Below are positions 35,320-44,200 of a stretch of 64,000 nt of DNA, one piece after another; position 1 is the first letter of the stretch; each line of letters starts with the position of its first letter. Both the position numbers and the translations under genes were made by a program. This DNA is from Pseudomonas fragi (GTDB taxonomy: Bacteria; Pseudomonadota; Gammaproteobacteria; Pseudomonadales; Pseudomonadaceae). The notes below the pieces were generated by a model. It saw only the letters and a program-made list of their open reading frames with translations, did no database searches and had not been told where the DNA came from. The stretch covers positions 1-64,000 of the forward strand of contig NZ_NQKQ01000026.1 in NCBI RefSeq assembly GCF_002269505.1, given 5' to 3'.

Positions 35320-36090
35320 TTAGAACGCCGGAACGATGGCGCCTTTGTACTTCTCAATAATGAACGCTTTCACTTCCGGGCTGTGCAGGGCTGCAACCAG
35401 CTTTTGCATGTCAGCGGAGTCTTTGTCATCCGGGCGTGCAACCAGAATGTTCACGTAGGGCGAGTCGCTGCCTTCGATGACCAATGCGTCTTTTTCCGGG
35501 TTCAGCTTGGCTTCCAGCGCGTAGTTGGTGTTGATCAGCGCCAGATCAACCTGGGTCAGTACGCGTGGGATGGTGGCTGCTTCCAGCTCGCGGAACTTCA
35601 GATTCTTGGGGTTGGCGGTAATGTCTTTGGGTGTCGACAGGATGTTGGTCTTGTCCTTGAGCGTAATCAGCCCGGCCTTATCCAGCAACAACAGCGCACG
35701 GCCGCCGTTGGTGGCGTCATTCGGGATCACCACGGTAGAACCGTCTTTGATTTCATCCAGCTTTTTGTACTTGCTCGAGTAGGCGCCCAGCGGCTCAAGG
35801 TGAACGGCTGCAACGCTGACCAGGTTGGTGCCCTTGGCCTTGTTGAACTCATCCAGGTACGGCTGGTGCTGGAAGAAGTTGGCGTCCAGGCGCTTTTCAG
35901 CCACTTGTACGTTTGGCTGGATGTAGTCGGTGAACACCTTGACCTTGAGGTTGACGCCCTCTTTGGCCAGTGCAGGCTTCACGAACTCGAGGATTTCGGC
36001 GTGTGGCACAGGGGTGGCCGCAACCGACAGATCGCCCGCGTGGGCCGAAAACGCCGCAACAGCGGCCACAGCAGCAAATAACTTCTTCAT
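35320..36090 (-). CDS. metQ: Methionine ABC transporter substrate-binding protein
   Basis: A 256-residue NlpA/MetQ-type binding protein for methionine. The signal peptide is MKKLFAAVAAVAAFSAHAGD without a lipobox cysteine, so it is predicted to be soluble periplasmic rather than a lipoprotein. The family features ATPVPHAEILEFVKPALA and the conserved VVIPNDATNGGRALLLLDKAGLI are present. It lies 81 bp downstream of metI, with two hairpins in between. Confidence 0.94.
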   Translation of the reverse strand: MKKLFAAVAAVAAFSAHAGDLSVAATPVPHAEILEFVKPALAKEGVNLKVKVFTDYIQPNVQVAEKRLDANFFQHQPYLDEFNKAKGTNLVSVAAVHLEPLGAYSSKYKKLDEIKDGSTVVIPNDATNGGRALLLLDKAGLITLKDKTNILSTPKDITANPKNLKFRELEAATIPRVLTQVDLALINTNYALEAKLNPEKDALVIEGSDSPYVNILVARPDDKDSADMQKLVAALHSPEVKAFIIEKYKGAIVPAF

Positions 36091-36107
36091 GCAGCAACTC
36101 CTTGTGA

Positions 36108-36144
36108 ATACCTGGGTTCAGGTATCTGCCAGCCGCAGGCTGGC
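36108..36144 (-). other. Two adjacent hairpins between metI and metQ
   Basis: ATACCTG (36108-36114) pairs with CAGGTAT (36119-36125), and GCCAGCC (36128-36134) pairs with GGCTGGC (36138-36144). They lie upstream of metQ in the metNIQ transcript. Such stems often adjust the relative amount of a binding-protein mRNA; here that is a guess. Confidence 0.5.
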
Positions 36145-36171
36145 GGTTACGTTTATTGAATCGGGTCGCCT

Positions 36172-36846
36172 TTACTTGCGCGAAAAGTGAACCACCAGCC
36201 TGTCGCCAACGGTTTGCAGAATCTGCACCAGAATCAGCAGCAGCACCACCGTGACAATCATTACGTCGGTCTGGAAGCGCTGATAACCGAAGCGGATCGC
36301 CAGGTCGCCCAGGCCACCTGCGCCCACCACACCGGCCATCGCGGTGTAGCTCACCAGGGTAATGGCGGTCACGGTGATCGCGGCGAAAATGCCGGGGCGC
36401 GCCTCAGGCAACAGGGCGCTGGTAATGATCTGACGGGTGCTGGCGCCCATGGCCTGGGTCGCCTCGATGATCCCGCGGTCGACTTCACGCAAGGCAGTCT
36501 CCACCAGACGGGCGAAGAACGGCGTGGCACCGACCACCAGTGGCGGAATGGCACCCGCCACACCCAGCGAAGTGCCGGTAATCAGGACCGTGAAGGGGAT
36601 CATCACAATCAACAGGATGATGAACGGCAGCGAACGCAAAATGTTCACCGCCAGCGACAGAAAGGCATACACCGCCTTTTGTTCAAACAATTGGCGCGGG
36701 CTGCACAAAAACAGCAGCACGCCCAGCGGCAGGCCCAGCACGATGGTGAACAGCAGCGAACCGCCCAGCATCATCAGGGTGTCGCCGGTGGCCAGCCAGA
36801 TTTCCAGCCAGTCGATATTGGAGAAAAAACTCAAGAAAGCGTCCAT
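36172..36846 (-). CDS. metI: Methionine ABC transporter permease
   Basis: A 224-residue membrane component with about five helices and the ABC-permease EAA-like loop (ATQAMGASTRQIITSALLPEA, about 140-160). With MetN it forms the methionine channel. Its start overlaps the metN stop by one base, so it is coupled to metN. Confidence 0.95.
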   Translation of the reverse strand: MDAFLSFFSNIDWLEIWLATGDTLMMLGGSLLFTIVLGLPLGVLLFLCSPRQLFEQKAVYAFLSLAVNILRSLPFIILLIVMIPFTVLITGTSLGVAGAIPPLVVGATPFFARLVETALREVDRGIIEATQAMGASTRQIITSALLPEARPGIFAAITVTAITLVSYTAMAGVVGAGGLGDLAIRFGYQRFQTDVMIVTVVLLLILVQILQTVGDRLVVHFSRK

Positions 36847-37853
36847 TAGCGCAGCACCTCCATATGAACGTCAGCGGCAACGAAGCGGGCAAACGCCGCT
36901 TCCATATCGCCACCTGTGATGGCGAGGGTCAGTTGCCCATAAGGGGTGTCTTTGATGCGGTCAATACGACCGGCCAGGATGCTGTAGTCCACACCCGTTT
37001 CGCGGGCGATGGTGCCCAGCAAAGGAGCGTAGGTAGCTTCGCCCTGGAAGGTCAGGCGTACGATGCGGCCAGGCACATGAGCGAAATCGTCGCGTTGCTC
37101 GCTCTCGTCGATCTGCTCGTCTTCCTGGACAAAACGCTTGGTGGTCGGGTGCTTGGGGTGCAGGAACACATCGGCCACCGGGCCTTGCTCAACGATTACA
37201 CCCGCATCCATCACTGCCACTTCATCACACACGCGACGAATCACATCCATCTCGTGGGTGATCAGCACGATGGTCAGCTTCAGCTCGCGGTTGATCTCGG
37301 CCAGCAGTTGCAGCACCGAAGCGGTGGTTTGCGGGTCGAGGGCGCTGGTGGCTTCGTCGCACAGCAGCACTTTTGGCTTGGTGGCCAGGGCGCGGGCAAT
37401 GCCCACGCGCTGTTTCTGGCCGCCCGACAGTTGAGCCGGGTATTTTTTGGCGTGATCTGACAAGCCTACGCGCTCGAGCAATTCAGCAACGCGCTTATCA
37501 ATGGCACTGCGGGACAATTCACCGGCCAGTGTCAGAGGCATCGCAACGTTATCGGCCACGGTCTTGGAGGCCAGCAGGTTGAAGTGCTGGAAAATCATGC
37601 CCACCTGCTGGCGGAAACGGCGCAGGCCGTTGGCGTCCATGGCGGTCACGTCTTCGTTGTCGACGATGATCTTGCCGCCGCTCGGGGTTTCGAGGCGGTT
37701 GATCAGGCGCAGCAATGTACTTTTACCCGCACCGGAGTGGCCAATCAGGCCGAACACCTGGCCGCTCTCAACACGCAAACTGGTGGAGTGCAGCGCGGGA
37801 ATGTCCTTACCGGCAACCCGGTAAGTTTTATGAACATTATGAAACTCAATCAC
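36846..37853 (-). CDS. metN: Methionine ABC transporter ATP-binding protein
   Basis: A 335-residue ATPase with Walker A GHSGAGKST (about 38-46), signature LSGGQKQRVGIARAL, Walker B VLLCDEATSALDP, and a C-terminal NIL domain (about 260-335), which binds methionine and inhibits uptake. The start is GTG at 37853 (IEFHNVHKTYRVAG follows). The frame continues upstream to 37988, but without family similarity. Confidence 0.96.
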   Translation of the reverse strand: MIEFHNVHKTYRVAGKDIPALHSTSLRVESGQVFGLIGHSGAGKSTLLRLINRLETPSGGKIIVDNEDVTAMDANGLRRFRQQVGMIFQHFNLLASKTVADNVAMPLTLAGELSRSAIDKRVAELLERVGLSDHAKKYPAQLSGGQKQRVGIARALATKPKVLLCDEATSALDPQTTASVLQLLAEINRELKLTIVLITHEMDVIRRVCDEVAVMDAGVIVEQGPVADVFLHPKHPTTKRFVQEDEQIDESEQRDDFAHVPGRIVRLTFQGEATYAPLLGTIARETGVDYSILAGRIDRIKDTPYGQLTLAITGGDMEAAFARFVAADVHMEVLR

Positions 37854-38105
37854 GTAGCGAACCTTGTGGGCGCGTAAATAGAAGTTCAGCGGTAAGCCGG
37901 GCGCGCATTTTAGCCTGTCCGTATAGATGCACTTAGCATTTATTTGCGCGCAAACCTTTGATTTGGCAATAAGACGACTAAAGGTCAAAAAAAGGGAACG
38001 ACGGTAGAGGCCAGGCGTCAGTACTTAGGCAACTCGCATCCGCTTCGGCGGTATTTGTCGACAAGGCCTGATGCACAGGGCTTCGCAAACAAGGAGTTTA
38101 GTCTG

Positions 38106-40244
38106 ATGAGCAGCAAAAAACCGTCTTCAAACAAGAGCCAGATGGCCGGCACCGACACCCTGGATCGTGGCAATACCAACCTCAAATTGCAAAGCCTTGA
38201 AACTTTTCGTGATGACGCCACGGATCAGGCGTTGCGAACCAATCAAGGGGTCAAGATTGCTGACAATCAGAACACGCTCAAGGCTGGCTCCCGGGGCCCG
38301 TCGCTGCTCGAAGACTTTATCATGCGTGAGAAAATCACCCATTTTGACCATGAGCGCATTCCCGAGCGCATCGTGCATGCGCGAGGCACCGGGGCCCATG
38401 GCTATTTTCAGGCGTACAAGTCCCATAGCGCGTTGACCAAGGCGGGGTTTTTGCAGGACCCGGGCAAGCAAACCCCCGTGTTTGTGCGCTTCTCTACCGT
38501 GCAGGGCCCGCGAGGCTCCGGGGATACAGTGCGTGACGTTCGCGGTTTTGCGGTCAAGTTTTTCACCGACGAAGGCAACTTCGACCTGGTCGGCAACAAC
38601 ATGCCGGTATTTTTTATACAAGATGCGGTCAAATTTCCTGACTTCGTTCATGCCGTAAAACCTGAACCACATAACGAAATTCCCACAGGTGGTTCAGCTC
38701 ATGACACTTTCTGGGATTTTGTCTCACTGGTGCCGGAATCTGCTCACATGGTCATTTGGGCCATGTCCGATCGGGCCATTCCGAAAAGCCTGAGAAGCAT
38801 GCAGGGCTTCGGCGTGCACACCTTTCGTTTCATCAATGCCGAAGGCCAGTCCAATTTCGTCAAATTCCACTGGCGGCCAAGCGTGGGTACTTGCTCATTG
38901 GTGTGGGACGAAGCGCAAAAGCTCGCAGGCAAAGACACTGACTTCCATCGCCGTGATCTGTGGGATGCCATTGAAACAGGCGATTACCCGGAGTGGGAGT
39001 TCGGTGTGCAGATCATCCCTGAAGAAGACGAACATAAATTCGATTTCGACATTCTTGACCCGACCAAGCTGATTCCCGAAGAACTGATACCGATTACGCC
39101 GTTGGGCAAAATGGTACTCAACCGCAACCCGGACAATTTTTTCGCAGAAACCGAGCAGGTAGCGTTCTGCCCGGGGCATATCGTTCCGGGGATCGATTTT
39201 TCCAATGATCCGCTGCTGCAAGGGCGCCTGTTTTCGTACACAGATACGCAGATCAGCCGCCTTGGCGGGCCGAACTTTCATGAAATCCCGATCAACCGTC
39301 CGGTAGCGCCCTTCCACAACAACCAGCGAGATGCTCAGCACCGCAATATGATCCACAAAGGACGTGCAGCCTATGAGCCCAATTCCATCGATGGTGGCTG
39401 GCCAAAAGAGACGCCACCGGCGGCCAGGGACGGCGGCTTTGAAAGCTACCCGGAGCGCATTGACGCCAACAAAATCCGTCAACGCAGCGAATCATTCAGC
39501 GACCATTTCTCCCAGGCCCGGCTGTTTTTCAACAGCATGAGCAAACACGAGCAAGAGCACATCATCGCCGCTTATAGCTTCGAGCTGGGCAAAGTGGAGC
39601 GCGAGCATATCCGGGCGCGGCAGGTGAACGAGATCCTGGCCAATATCGATTTGGGGCTGGCCGGGCGCGTAGCGGAAAATCTGGGCTTACCTGCGCCCAA
39701 GGCTGGCACCGTGGCCGAGCGAAAGACCGGTATCGCCAAGTCTCCGGCCTTGAGTCAGGCCAATCTGCTGGCGGCAAATATCAAAACCCGCAAGGTGGCA
39801 ATCCTGGCTGCCAACGGGGTGGATGCCAAGGCGATCGATGCCCTGAAACAGGCACTGGCTGCACAAGGTGCCCACGCGAAATTGCTGGGGCCGACGTCTG
39901 CACCGGTCAAGGCCGCCGATGGCAGTTTGCTTGCAGTGGATGCGTCGATGGAAGGCTTGCCCTCAGTGGCTTTCGACGCGGTGTTCGTGCCCGGCGGCGC
40001 GGCGTCCATCAAGGCCTTGAGCGGCAATGGCGTGGCGTTGCACTACCTGTTAGAGGCCTACAAGCACCTCAAGGCCATCGCCTTGCACGGCGAAGCCAGG
40101 CAGTTGCTGGACGTGCTGCATTTGCAGGCGGATGAAGGCTTGCTGGTGATCAAGGAAGCCAAGGATCTGAAAGGCTTCTTTGCGGCAATGGGTCAACACC
40201 GTGTCTGGGCGCGAGAGGCCAAGGCCAAGGCAGTCCCGGCCTAA
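38106..40244 (+). CDS. katE: Catalase HPII (large-subunit clade 2)
   Basis: A 712-residue hydrogen peroxide catalase with a C-terminal DJ-1/PfpI-like domain (about 565-710), as in E. coli KatE. The distal-site histidine region is IVHARGTGAHGYF, with RFSTVQGPRGSGDTVRDVRG after it, and the proximal heme tyrosine lies in LFSYTDTQISRLGGPNF. The ATG at 38106 has AAGGAG upstream; the in-frame ATG at 38055 is less likely. KatE is usually RpoS-regulated; no clear -10 was identified in the 250 bp upstream. Confidence 0.95.
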   Translation: MSSKKPSSNKSQMAGTDTLDRGNTNLKLQSLETFRDDATDQALRTNQGVKIADNQNTLKAGSRGPSLLEDFIMREKITHFDHERIPERIVHARGTGAHGYFQAYKSHSALTKAGFLQDPGKQTPVFVRFSTVQGPRGSGDTVRDVRGFAVKFFTDEGNFDLVGNNMPVFFIQDAVKFPDFVHAVKPEPHNEIPTGGSAHDTFWDFVSLVPESAHMVIWAMSDRAIPKSLRSMQGFGVHTFRFINAEGQSNFVKFHWRPSVGTCSLVWDEAQKLAGKDTDFHRRDLWDAIETGDYPEWEFGVQIIPEEDEHKFDFDILDPTKLIPEELIPITPLGKMVLNRNPDNFFAETEQVAFCPGHIVPGIDFSNDPLLQGRLFSYTDTQISRLGGPNFHEIPINRPVAPFHNNQRDAQHRNMIHKGRAAYEPNSIDGGWPKETPPAARDGGFESYPERIDANKIRQRSESFSDHFSQARLFFNSMSKHEQEHIIAAYSFELGKVEREHIRARQVNEILANIDLGLAGRVAENLGLPAPKAGTVAERKTGIAKSPALSQANLLAANIKTRKVAILAANGVDAKAIDALKQALAAQGAHAKLLGPTSAPVKAADGSLLAVDASMEGLPSVAFDAVFVPGGAASIKALSGNGVALHYLLEAYKHLKAIALHGEARQLLDVLHLQADEGLLVIKEAKDLKGFFAAMGQHRVWAREAKAKAVPA

Positions 40245-40252
40245 CTCTAAAC

Positions 40253-40291
40253 AAAAAACCCGTAGCAGCCAGTGGCTGCTACGGGTTTTTT
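40253..40291. terminator. Bidirectional terminator between katE and the PA5502-like gene
   Basis: A 12-bp stem (CCGTAGCAGCC with GGCTGCTACGG) is flanked by A6 on the left and T6 on the right, giving a good terminator for both convergent genes. Confidence 0.88.
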
Positions 40292-40304
40292 ATGCCGGGG
40301 CAAT

Positions 40305-41024
40305 TTACTCCGGCTTGGTAGGTATCAGCACCAATTGCGCAGGCACATGGCGAATGATCTGACGCTCAAGTTTCAGGTCAAACCCGGGGTCGAGCTTTTT
40401 AACCCGCTTGCTGATCAGTGTGGCCAACCAGGGGTAGTCCGCCGTACGCGGAACCTGCAGGCTGACGGAGCACTGGTAATTAACGATATCTTGCGCGATC
40501 AAATCCAGTTGATGGCGAAGTTTGGCAATATCGTTGATGTTCAGTGCAACGGTGGTGCTTTCAGCCGCCGGGTCGATCACCTTGGCCGGTGGACGGGCCT
40601 CGGCAGCCTTGAGCGCAGCTTCGGCCTTGTCCAGCTCGGCCTTGCGCGCCTGGGCAATGGCACTGTTGACCCCACCAGTCAGCGCAGGGGCCTTGGGCAT
40701 CAGGGCGCGGGCACGGCTCAGGGCAGTGGCTGCGGCGTTGACATCACCTTTTTGCAGGACGATCTGGCTGCGCTGCAGGTAGGCCTCGGCCAGTTGGCGC
40801 TGGTACTGCACCAATTGCGGATCATCCGGGGTTTGGGCCTGCAAGGCACTCAGTTGGTCCTCAGCGGTCGCGAGTTCGCTGCTGGCCAGGTTTTGCTCCA
40901 GCTGTGCGATGGCCGTAGCGCGTGCGTCGGCGGCAGTAGTGTCGGCCGACGGCGTGCTTTGGCAGGCGCCCAGCAGCAAGGAAAATGCGGCCAGGAGCAA
41001 GTAACGGGAGTTGAACAGCTTCAT
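40305..41024 (-). CDS. PA5502-type lipoprotein
   Basis: A 239-residue lipoprotein (lipobox LLLGAC, Cys21). A helical, TPR-like middle (about 40-130, with QLVQYQRQLAEAYLQRSQIV) is followed by a C-terminal domain ending LVLIPTKPE. It matches the P. aeruginosa gene found beside znuB, of unknown function. It lies 37 bp downstream of znuB on the same strand and may be in the zinc operon. Confidence 0.82.
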   Translation of the reverse strand: MKLFNSRYLLLAAFSLLLGACQSTPSADTTAADARATAIAQLEQNLASSELATAEDQLSALQAQTPDDPQLVQYQRQLAEAYLQRSQIVLQKGDVNAAATALSRARALMPKAPALTGGVNSAIAQARKAELDKAEAALKAAEARPPAKVIDPAAESTTVALNINDIAKLRHQLDLIAQDIVNYQCSVSLQVPRTADYPWLATLISKRVKKLDPGFDLKLERQIIRHVPAQLVLIPTKPE

Positions 41025-41061
41025 TCCTGCGGCTCTCTAAGTGCGCAAAAAACAAGCAAGT

Positions 41062-41850
41062 CTACACCCCTCGACGGGGCAGAACAAAACTCAGCAAAAA
41101 CAGTGCAGCGGCACACACCACAATCGATGGCCCCGCTGGGGTGTCCTTGAACCATGACAGTGCCAGGCCACCACATACGGCCAGTATGCCCAGCGCGCTG
41201 GCGCCCAGTGCCATTTGCTCCGGAGAGCGGGCATGGCGCTGGGCCGCCGCCGCCGGAATGATCAGCAAGGAGGTGATCAGCAGCACGCCGACGATTTTCA
41301 TCGCCACGGCTATCACCACCGCGATCAACAGCATCAGGGTCAAGCGTAACGCTGCCACGGGCAAGCCTTCAACCATGGCCAGCTCTTCGTGCACGGTAAT
41401 GGCCAGCAACGGCCGCCATAGCGCAACCAGCAGCGCCAGTACCGCAGCGCTGCCGCCGAGAATCCACATCAGGTCGTTAGGGCTGATGGCCAGCAGGTCA
41501 CCAAACAGATACGCCATCAGATCGATCCGAACTTCATGCATGAAGCTTAGTACGACCAGCCCGAGGGACAAGGTGCTGGGGGCGAGAATTCCGAGGAGCG
41601 TGTCAGATGCCAGCGATTGACGCTGTTGAAGCGTAACAAGCAACACGGCCAGTAACAGGCAGCCCACGGTCACGGCAATGGTCGGGCTGATATCCAGCAG
41701 GAAACCCATCGCCACGCCCAGCAGGGCTGCGTGCGACAACGTGTCACCGAAGTAGGCCATGCGCCGCCACACCACGAACGACCCCAAAGGACCTGCAACA
41801 ATTGCCAAAGCCAGACCTGCCAGCAGGGCGTAAAGCAGAAAATCAGCCAT
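41062..41850 (-). CDS. znuB: Zinc ABC transporter permease
   Basis: A 262-residue permease with about eight membrane helices, of the ABC-3 family for zinc and manganese. The start MADFLLYALLAGLALAIVAG and the motif MAYFGDTLSHAALLGVAMGF are typical. The frame opens at 41991, but the ATG at 41850 is the family start. It overlaps znuC by 8 bp. Confidence 0.95.
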   Translation of the reverse strand: MADFLLYALLAGLALAIVAGPLGSFVVWRRMAYFGDTLSHAALLGVAMGFLLDISPTIAVTVGCLLLAVLLVTLQQRQSLASDTLLGILAPSTLSLGLVVLSFMHEVRIDLMAYLFGDLLAISPNDLMWILGGSAAVLALLVALWRPLLAITVHEELAMVEGLPVAALRLTLMLLIAVVIAVAMKIVGVLLITSLLIIPAAAAQRHARSPEQMALGASALGILAVCGGLALSWFKDTPAGPSIVVCAAALFLLSFVLPRRGV

Positions 41851-42631
41851 GCTTGCAGCCTTCTCCGTGAACGTGGGCGGATGCCGCCGGGTTATTTTCG
41901 CTGACCACTGAGCCATGCAAGTCATGTGCGTGGTCGTGGTGGTGGTGATAAATCGCCAGGCTTTGTGCGTTTTTGCCAAATAGCTCAACAAAAGCCGGGT
42001 CGCCGCTCACCTGCTCAGGGTGGCCCGAACAACAGACGTGGCGGTTGAGGCACACCACCTGATCGGTGGTGCTCATCACCAGATGCAAATCGTGGGAGAC
42101 CATCAGCACGCCGCAGCCGTGGCGGTCGCGCAGGCGGGTGATGAGGGCATACAGCTCCGATTGACCGGCCACGTCCACGCCTTGCACCGGCTCGTCGAGC
42201 ACCAGCAGTTCGGGCTTGCGCAGCAGGGCGCGGGCCAGCAGTACGCGCTGCATTTCACCACCGGAGACGCTTTGCACCGGGCTGTCGATGACCTTTTCAG
42301 CACCGACTTCCTTTAGTGCTTCAAGGGCCTGGGCGCGGTCTACACCGGGCACCAGACGCAAAAAGCGCAACACGGACAATGGCAGCGTCGGATCAACGTG
42401 AAGCTTTTGCGGCATATAGCCCACGCGCAGCCTGGGTTTGCGCCATACGCTGCCGCTGGTGGGCTTGAGCAGGCCGAGCACGGCTTTGACCAGCGTGGTC
42501 TTGCCGGCGCCATTGGGCCCGATCAGGGTCACGATCTGGCCCGGTTCAACGCTCAGCTCGATATTGTCGAGTACGTTTTGCCCGGCATAGGTCACGGTGA
42601 CATGTTGCAGGCGAATCAGTGCAGCGCTCAT
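41843..42631 (-). CDS. znuC: Zinc ABC transporter ATP-binding protein
   Basis: A 262-residue ATPase. Walker A is GPNGAGKTT (about 36-44), signature SGGEMQRVLLARALL, Walker B LLVLDEPVQGVDV. A C-terminal tail rich in His (YHHHHDHAHDLHG, about 232-244) probably binds zinc. The start at 42631 is preferred over 42655. It overlaps zur by one base. Confidence 0.95.
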   Translation of the reverse strand: MSAALIRLQHVTVTYAGQNVLDNIELSVEPGQIVTLIGPNGAGKTTLVKAVLGLLKPTSGSVWRKPRLRVGYMPQKLHVDPTLPLSVLRFLRLVPGVDRAQALEALKEVGAEKVIDSPVQSVSGGEMQRVLLARALLRKPELLVLDEPVQGVDVAGQSELYALITRLRDRHGCGVLMVSHDLHLVMSTTDQVVCLNRHVCCSGHPEQVSGDPAFVELFGKNAQSLAIYHHHHDHAHDLHGSVVSENNPAASAHVHGEGCKHG

Positions 42632-43113
42632 CAGGCCTCCCGGCAACCCGAACACAGTCCGACCACTTCGACAGTCTGGCCTTCGACAGTAAAGCCGACA
42701 TCCCTGGCGCTGTTGATAATTGCGTCGCTGATGGACTTTTGCTCAAGCTCGATGGCGGCGTGGCAGTTACGGCAAATCAGGAACTGGCCCTGATGCGGAT
42801 GCTCGGGGTGGCTGCAGCCAACAAAGGCGTTAAGCGACGAGATGCGGTGCACCAGGCCATTGTCGAGCAGGAAGTCCAGTGCCCGATAAACGGTCGGCGG
42901 CGCGGCGCGACGGCCATCCTGCTCGCTCAGCACGGCCAGAATGTCGTAGGCGCCCAGCGGCTTGTGGCTTTGCCACACCAGCTCAAGCACCCGTCGACGC
43001 AGAGCGGTCAGGCGCAGGCCCTTTTGTGCACACAAGGCATCAGCCTCGGTCAGGGCGCTGTGGACACAATGAGAGTGGTCGTGGGGACGGCTGGCAAGCG
43101 GTGTACTAGGCAT
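42631..43113 (-). CDS. zur: Zinc uptake regulator Zur (Fur family)
   Basis: A 160-residue Fur-family repressor that binds DNA with zinc. The winged-helix part has GLRLTALRRRVLELVWQ and APPTVYRALDFLLDNGLVHR. The metal-binding part has HPEHPHQGQFLICRNCHA and the C-terminal CSGC, giving the structural CxxC pairs. It is divergent from znuA with a possible Zur box between. Known as np20 in P. aeruginosa. Confidence 0.95.
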   Translation of the reverse strand: MPSTPLASRPHDHSHCVHSALTEADALCAQKGLRLTALRRRVLELVWQSHKPLGAYDILAVLSEQDGRRAAPPTVYRALDFLLDNGLVHRISSLNAFVGCSHPEHPHQGQFLICRNCHAAIELEQKSISDAIINSARDVGFTVEGQTVEVVGLCSGCREA

Positions 43114-43139
43114 GGGCGGCGACGATTATTGAGAGAGAC

Positions 43140-43152
43140 GTTATTATGTTAC
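43140..43152. promoter_or_regulatory. Candidate Zur box between zur and znuA
   Basis: GTTATTATGTTAC resembles the core of gammaproteobacterial Zur operators (GTTATAnTATAAC) at 10 of 13 positions and lies in the 57 bp between the divergent zur and znuA starts. The second half is imperfect. The position is right for zinc-dependent repression of both transcripts. Confidence 0.42.
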
Positions 43153-43170
43153 CTGTTTCAGCCATCATGA

Positions 43171-44100
43171 GTGCTTATCGTGCCACGTCTTTTTTCCCTT
43201 TTTCTTGCTCTAAGCGCCAGTTTGCTCGTGATCAGCCCGGCCCGGGCCGAAGTCAACGTGCTGACCAGCATCAAGCCCCTGCAACTGATTGCCGCTGCCG
43301 TGCAGGACGGCGTGGGGCATCCCGAGGTACTTTTGCCGCCCAATGCCTCGCCGCATAACTACGCGCTGCGACCATCCGACGTACGGCGCGTGCAGTCGGC
43401 GGATCTTTTGTACTGGATAGGCCCGGACATGGAAGGGTTTCTGCCACGGGTTATCAAGGGCCGCACATTGCCCTCTGTGACCGTGCAAACCCTGCTGGGT
43501 TTGAAACTGCGTCATTTCGCCGAAGATAGCCATTCGCACGAAGAAGATGCCGCCGAACATGATCACGATCATCGCCCCGGCACCCTGGATGCACACTTGT
43601 GGCTGGCCCCGGACAATGCCCGGGTGATTGCGGCAAAAATGGCCGCTGACCTGAGTGAAAAAGACCCTGCCAACGCAGGCAAATACCAGAGCAACCTTAA
43701 GGCCTTCAATGAGCGTCTGGATGCGTTGAATGTGCGTCTCAAGGCTCGTATGGCCGGGATTGCCGACAAGCCGTTCTTCGTCTTCCACGAAGGTTACGAC
43801 TATTTTGAAAGCGCTTACGGCCTCAAGCACACCGGAACGTTCAGTGTGGCTTCGGAAGTACAGCCGGGCGCCCAGCACGTAGCAGCCATGCGCAAGCGTC
43901 TGCAGGAAGTGGGCAAGACCTGTGTATTCAGTGACCCGCCGCTGCGCCCGCGCCTGGCGGACACCCTGACAGCCGGGTTGCCGGTCAAGTTGGCGGAGCT
44001 GGATGCCCTGGGCGGCTACACCCCTGCGACGGCGCAGGGGTATGAGCAGTTGCTGGAAAAACTCGGCAATGACCTGGCGGGGTGTCTGGAGAGTTTGTAA
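43171..44100 (+). CDS. znuA: Zinc ABC transporter substrate-binding protein
   Basis: A 309-residue periplasmic zinc-binding protein. The signal peptide is followed by VNVLTSIKPLQLIAAAVQDG; the zinc ligands are in NASPHNYALRPSD, TLDAHLWLAP and VFHEGYDYFE. A His/Asp-rich loop (SHSHEEDAAEHDHDHRP) lies at about 120-136. The start is not certain: GTG at 43171 is the first codon after an in-frame stop, and GTG at 43180 would give a shorter signal peptide. Neither has a strong ribosome site. Confidence 0.93.
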   Translation: MLIVPRLFSLFLALSASLLVISPARAEVNVLTSIKPLQLIAAAVQDGVGHPEVLLPPNASPHNYALRPSDVRRVQSADLLYWIGPDMEGFLPRVIKGRTLPSVTVQTLLGLKLRHFAEDSHSHEEDAAEHDHDHRPGTLDAHLWLAPDNARVIAAKMAADLSEKDPANAGKYQSNLKAFNERLDALNVRLKARMAGIADKPFFVFHEGYDYFESAYGLKHTGTFSVASEVQPGAQHVAAMRKRLQEVGKTCVFSDPPLRPRLADTLTAGLPVKLAELDALGGYTPATAQGYEQLLEKLGNDLAGCLESL

Positions 44101-44106
44101 ACCAAC

Positions 44107-44187
44107 CGTAGTCGCTGCCGAGGCACGAAGGCTGCGAGCTTTTGATCTTCAAAGGCTCGCAGCCTTCGTGCCTCGGCAGCGACTACG
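44107..44187. repeat. Perfect 33-bp inverted repeat (R5)
   Basis: CGTAGTCGCTGCCGAGGCAC... (44107-44139) is mirrored exactly by 44155-44187, with a 15-base AT-rich loop. It lies between the convergent znuA and thrB. Its arms are nearly the same as those of the repeat at 48356. Confidence 0.92.
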
Positions 44188-44200
44188 AGAAGACTGACTC

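Noticed and set aside
37854..38105. Promoter or OxyR site before katE
   Set aside because: Palindromes such as TTGCGCGCAA occur, but no -10 or OxyR spacing was convincing.
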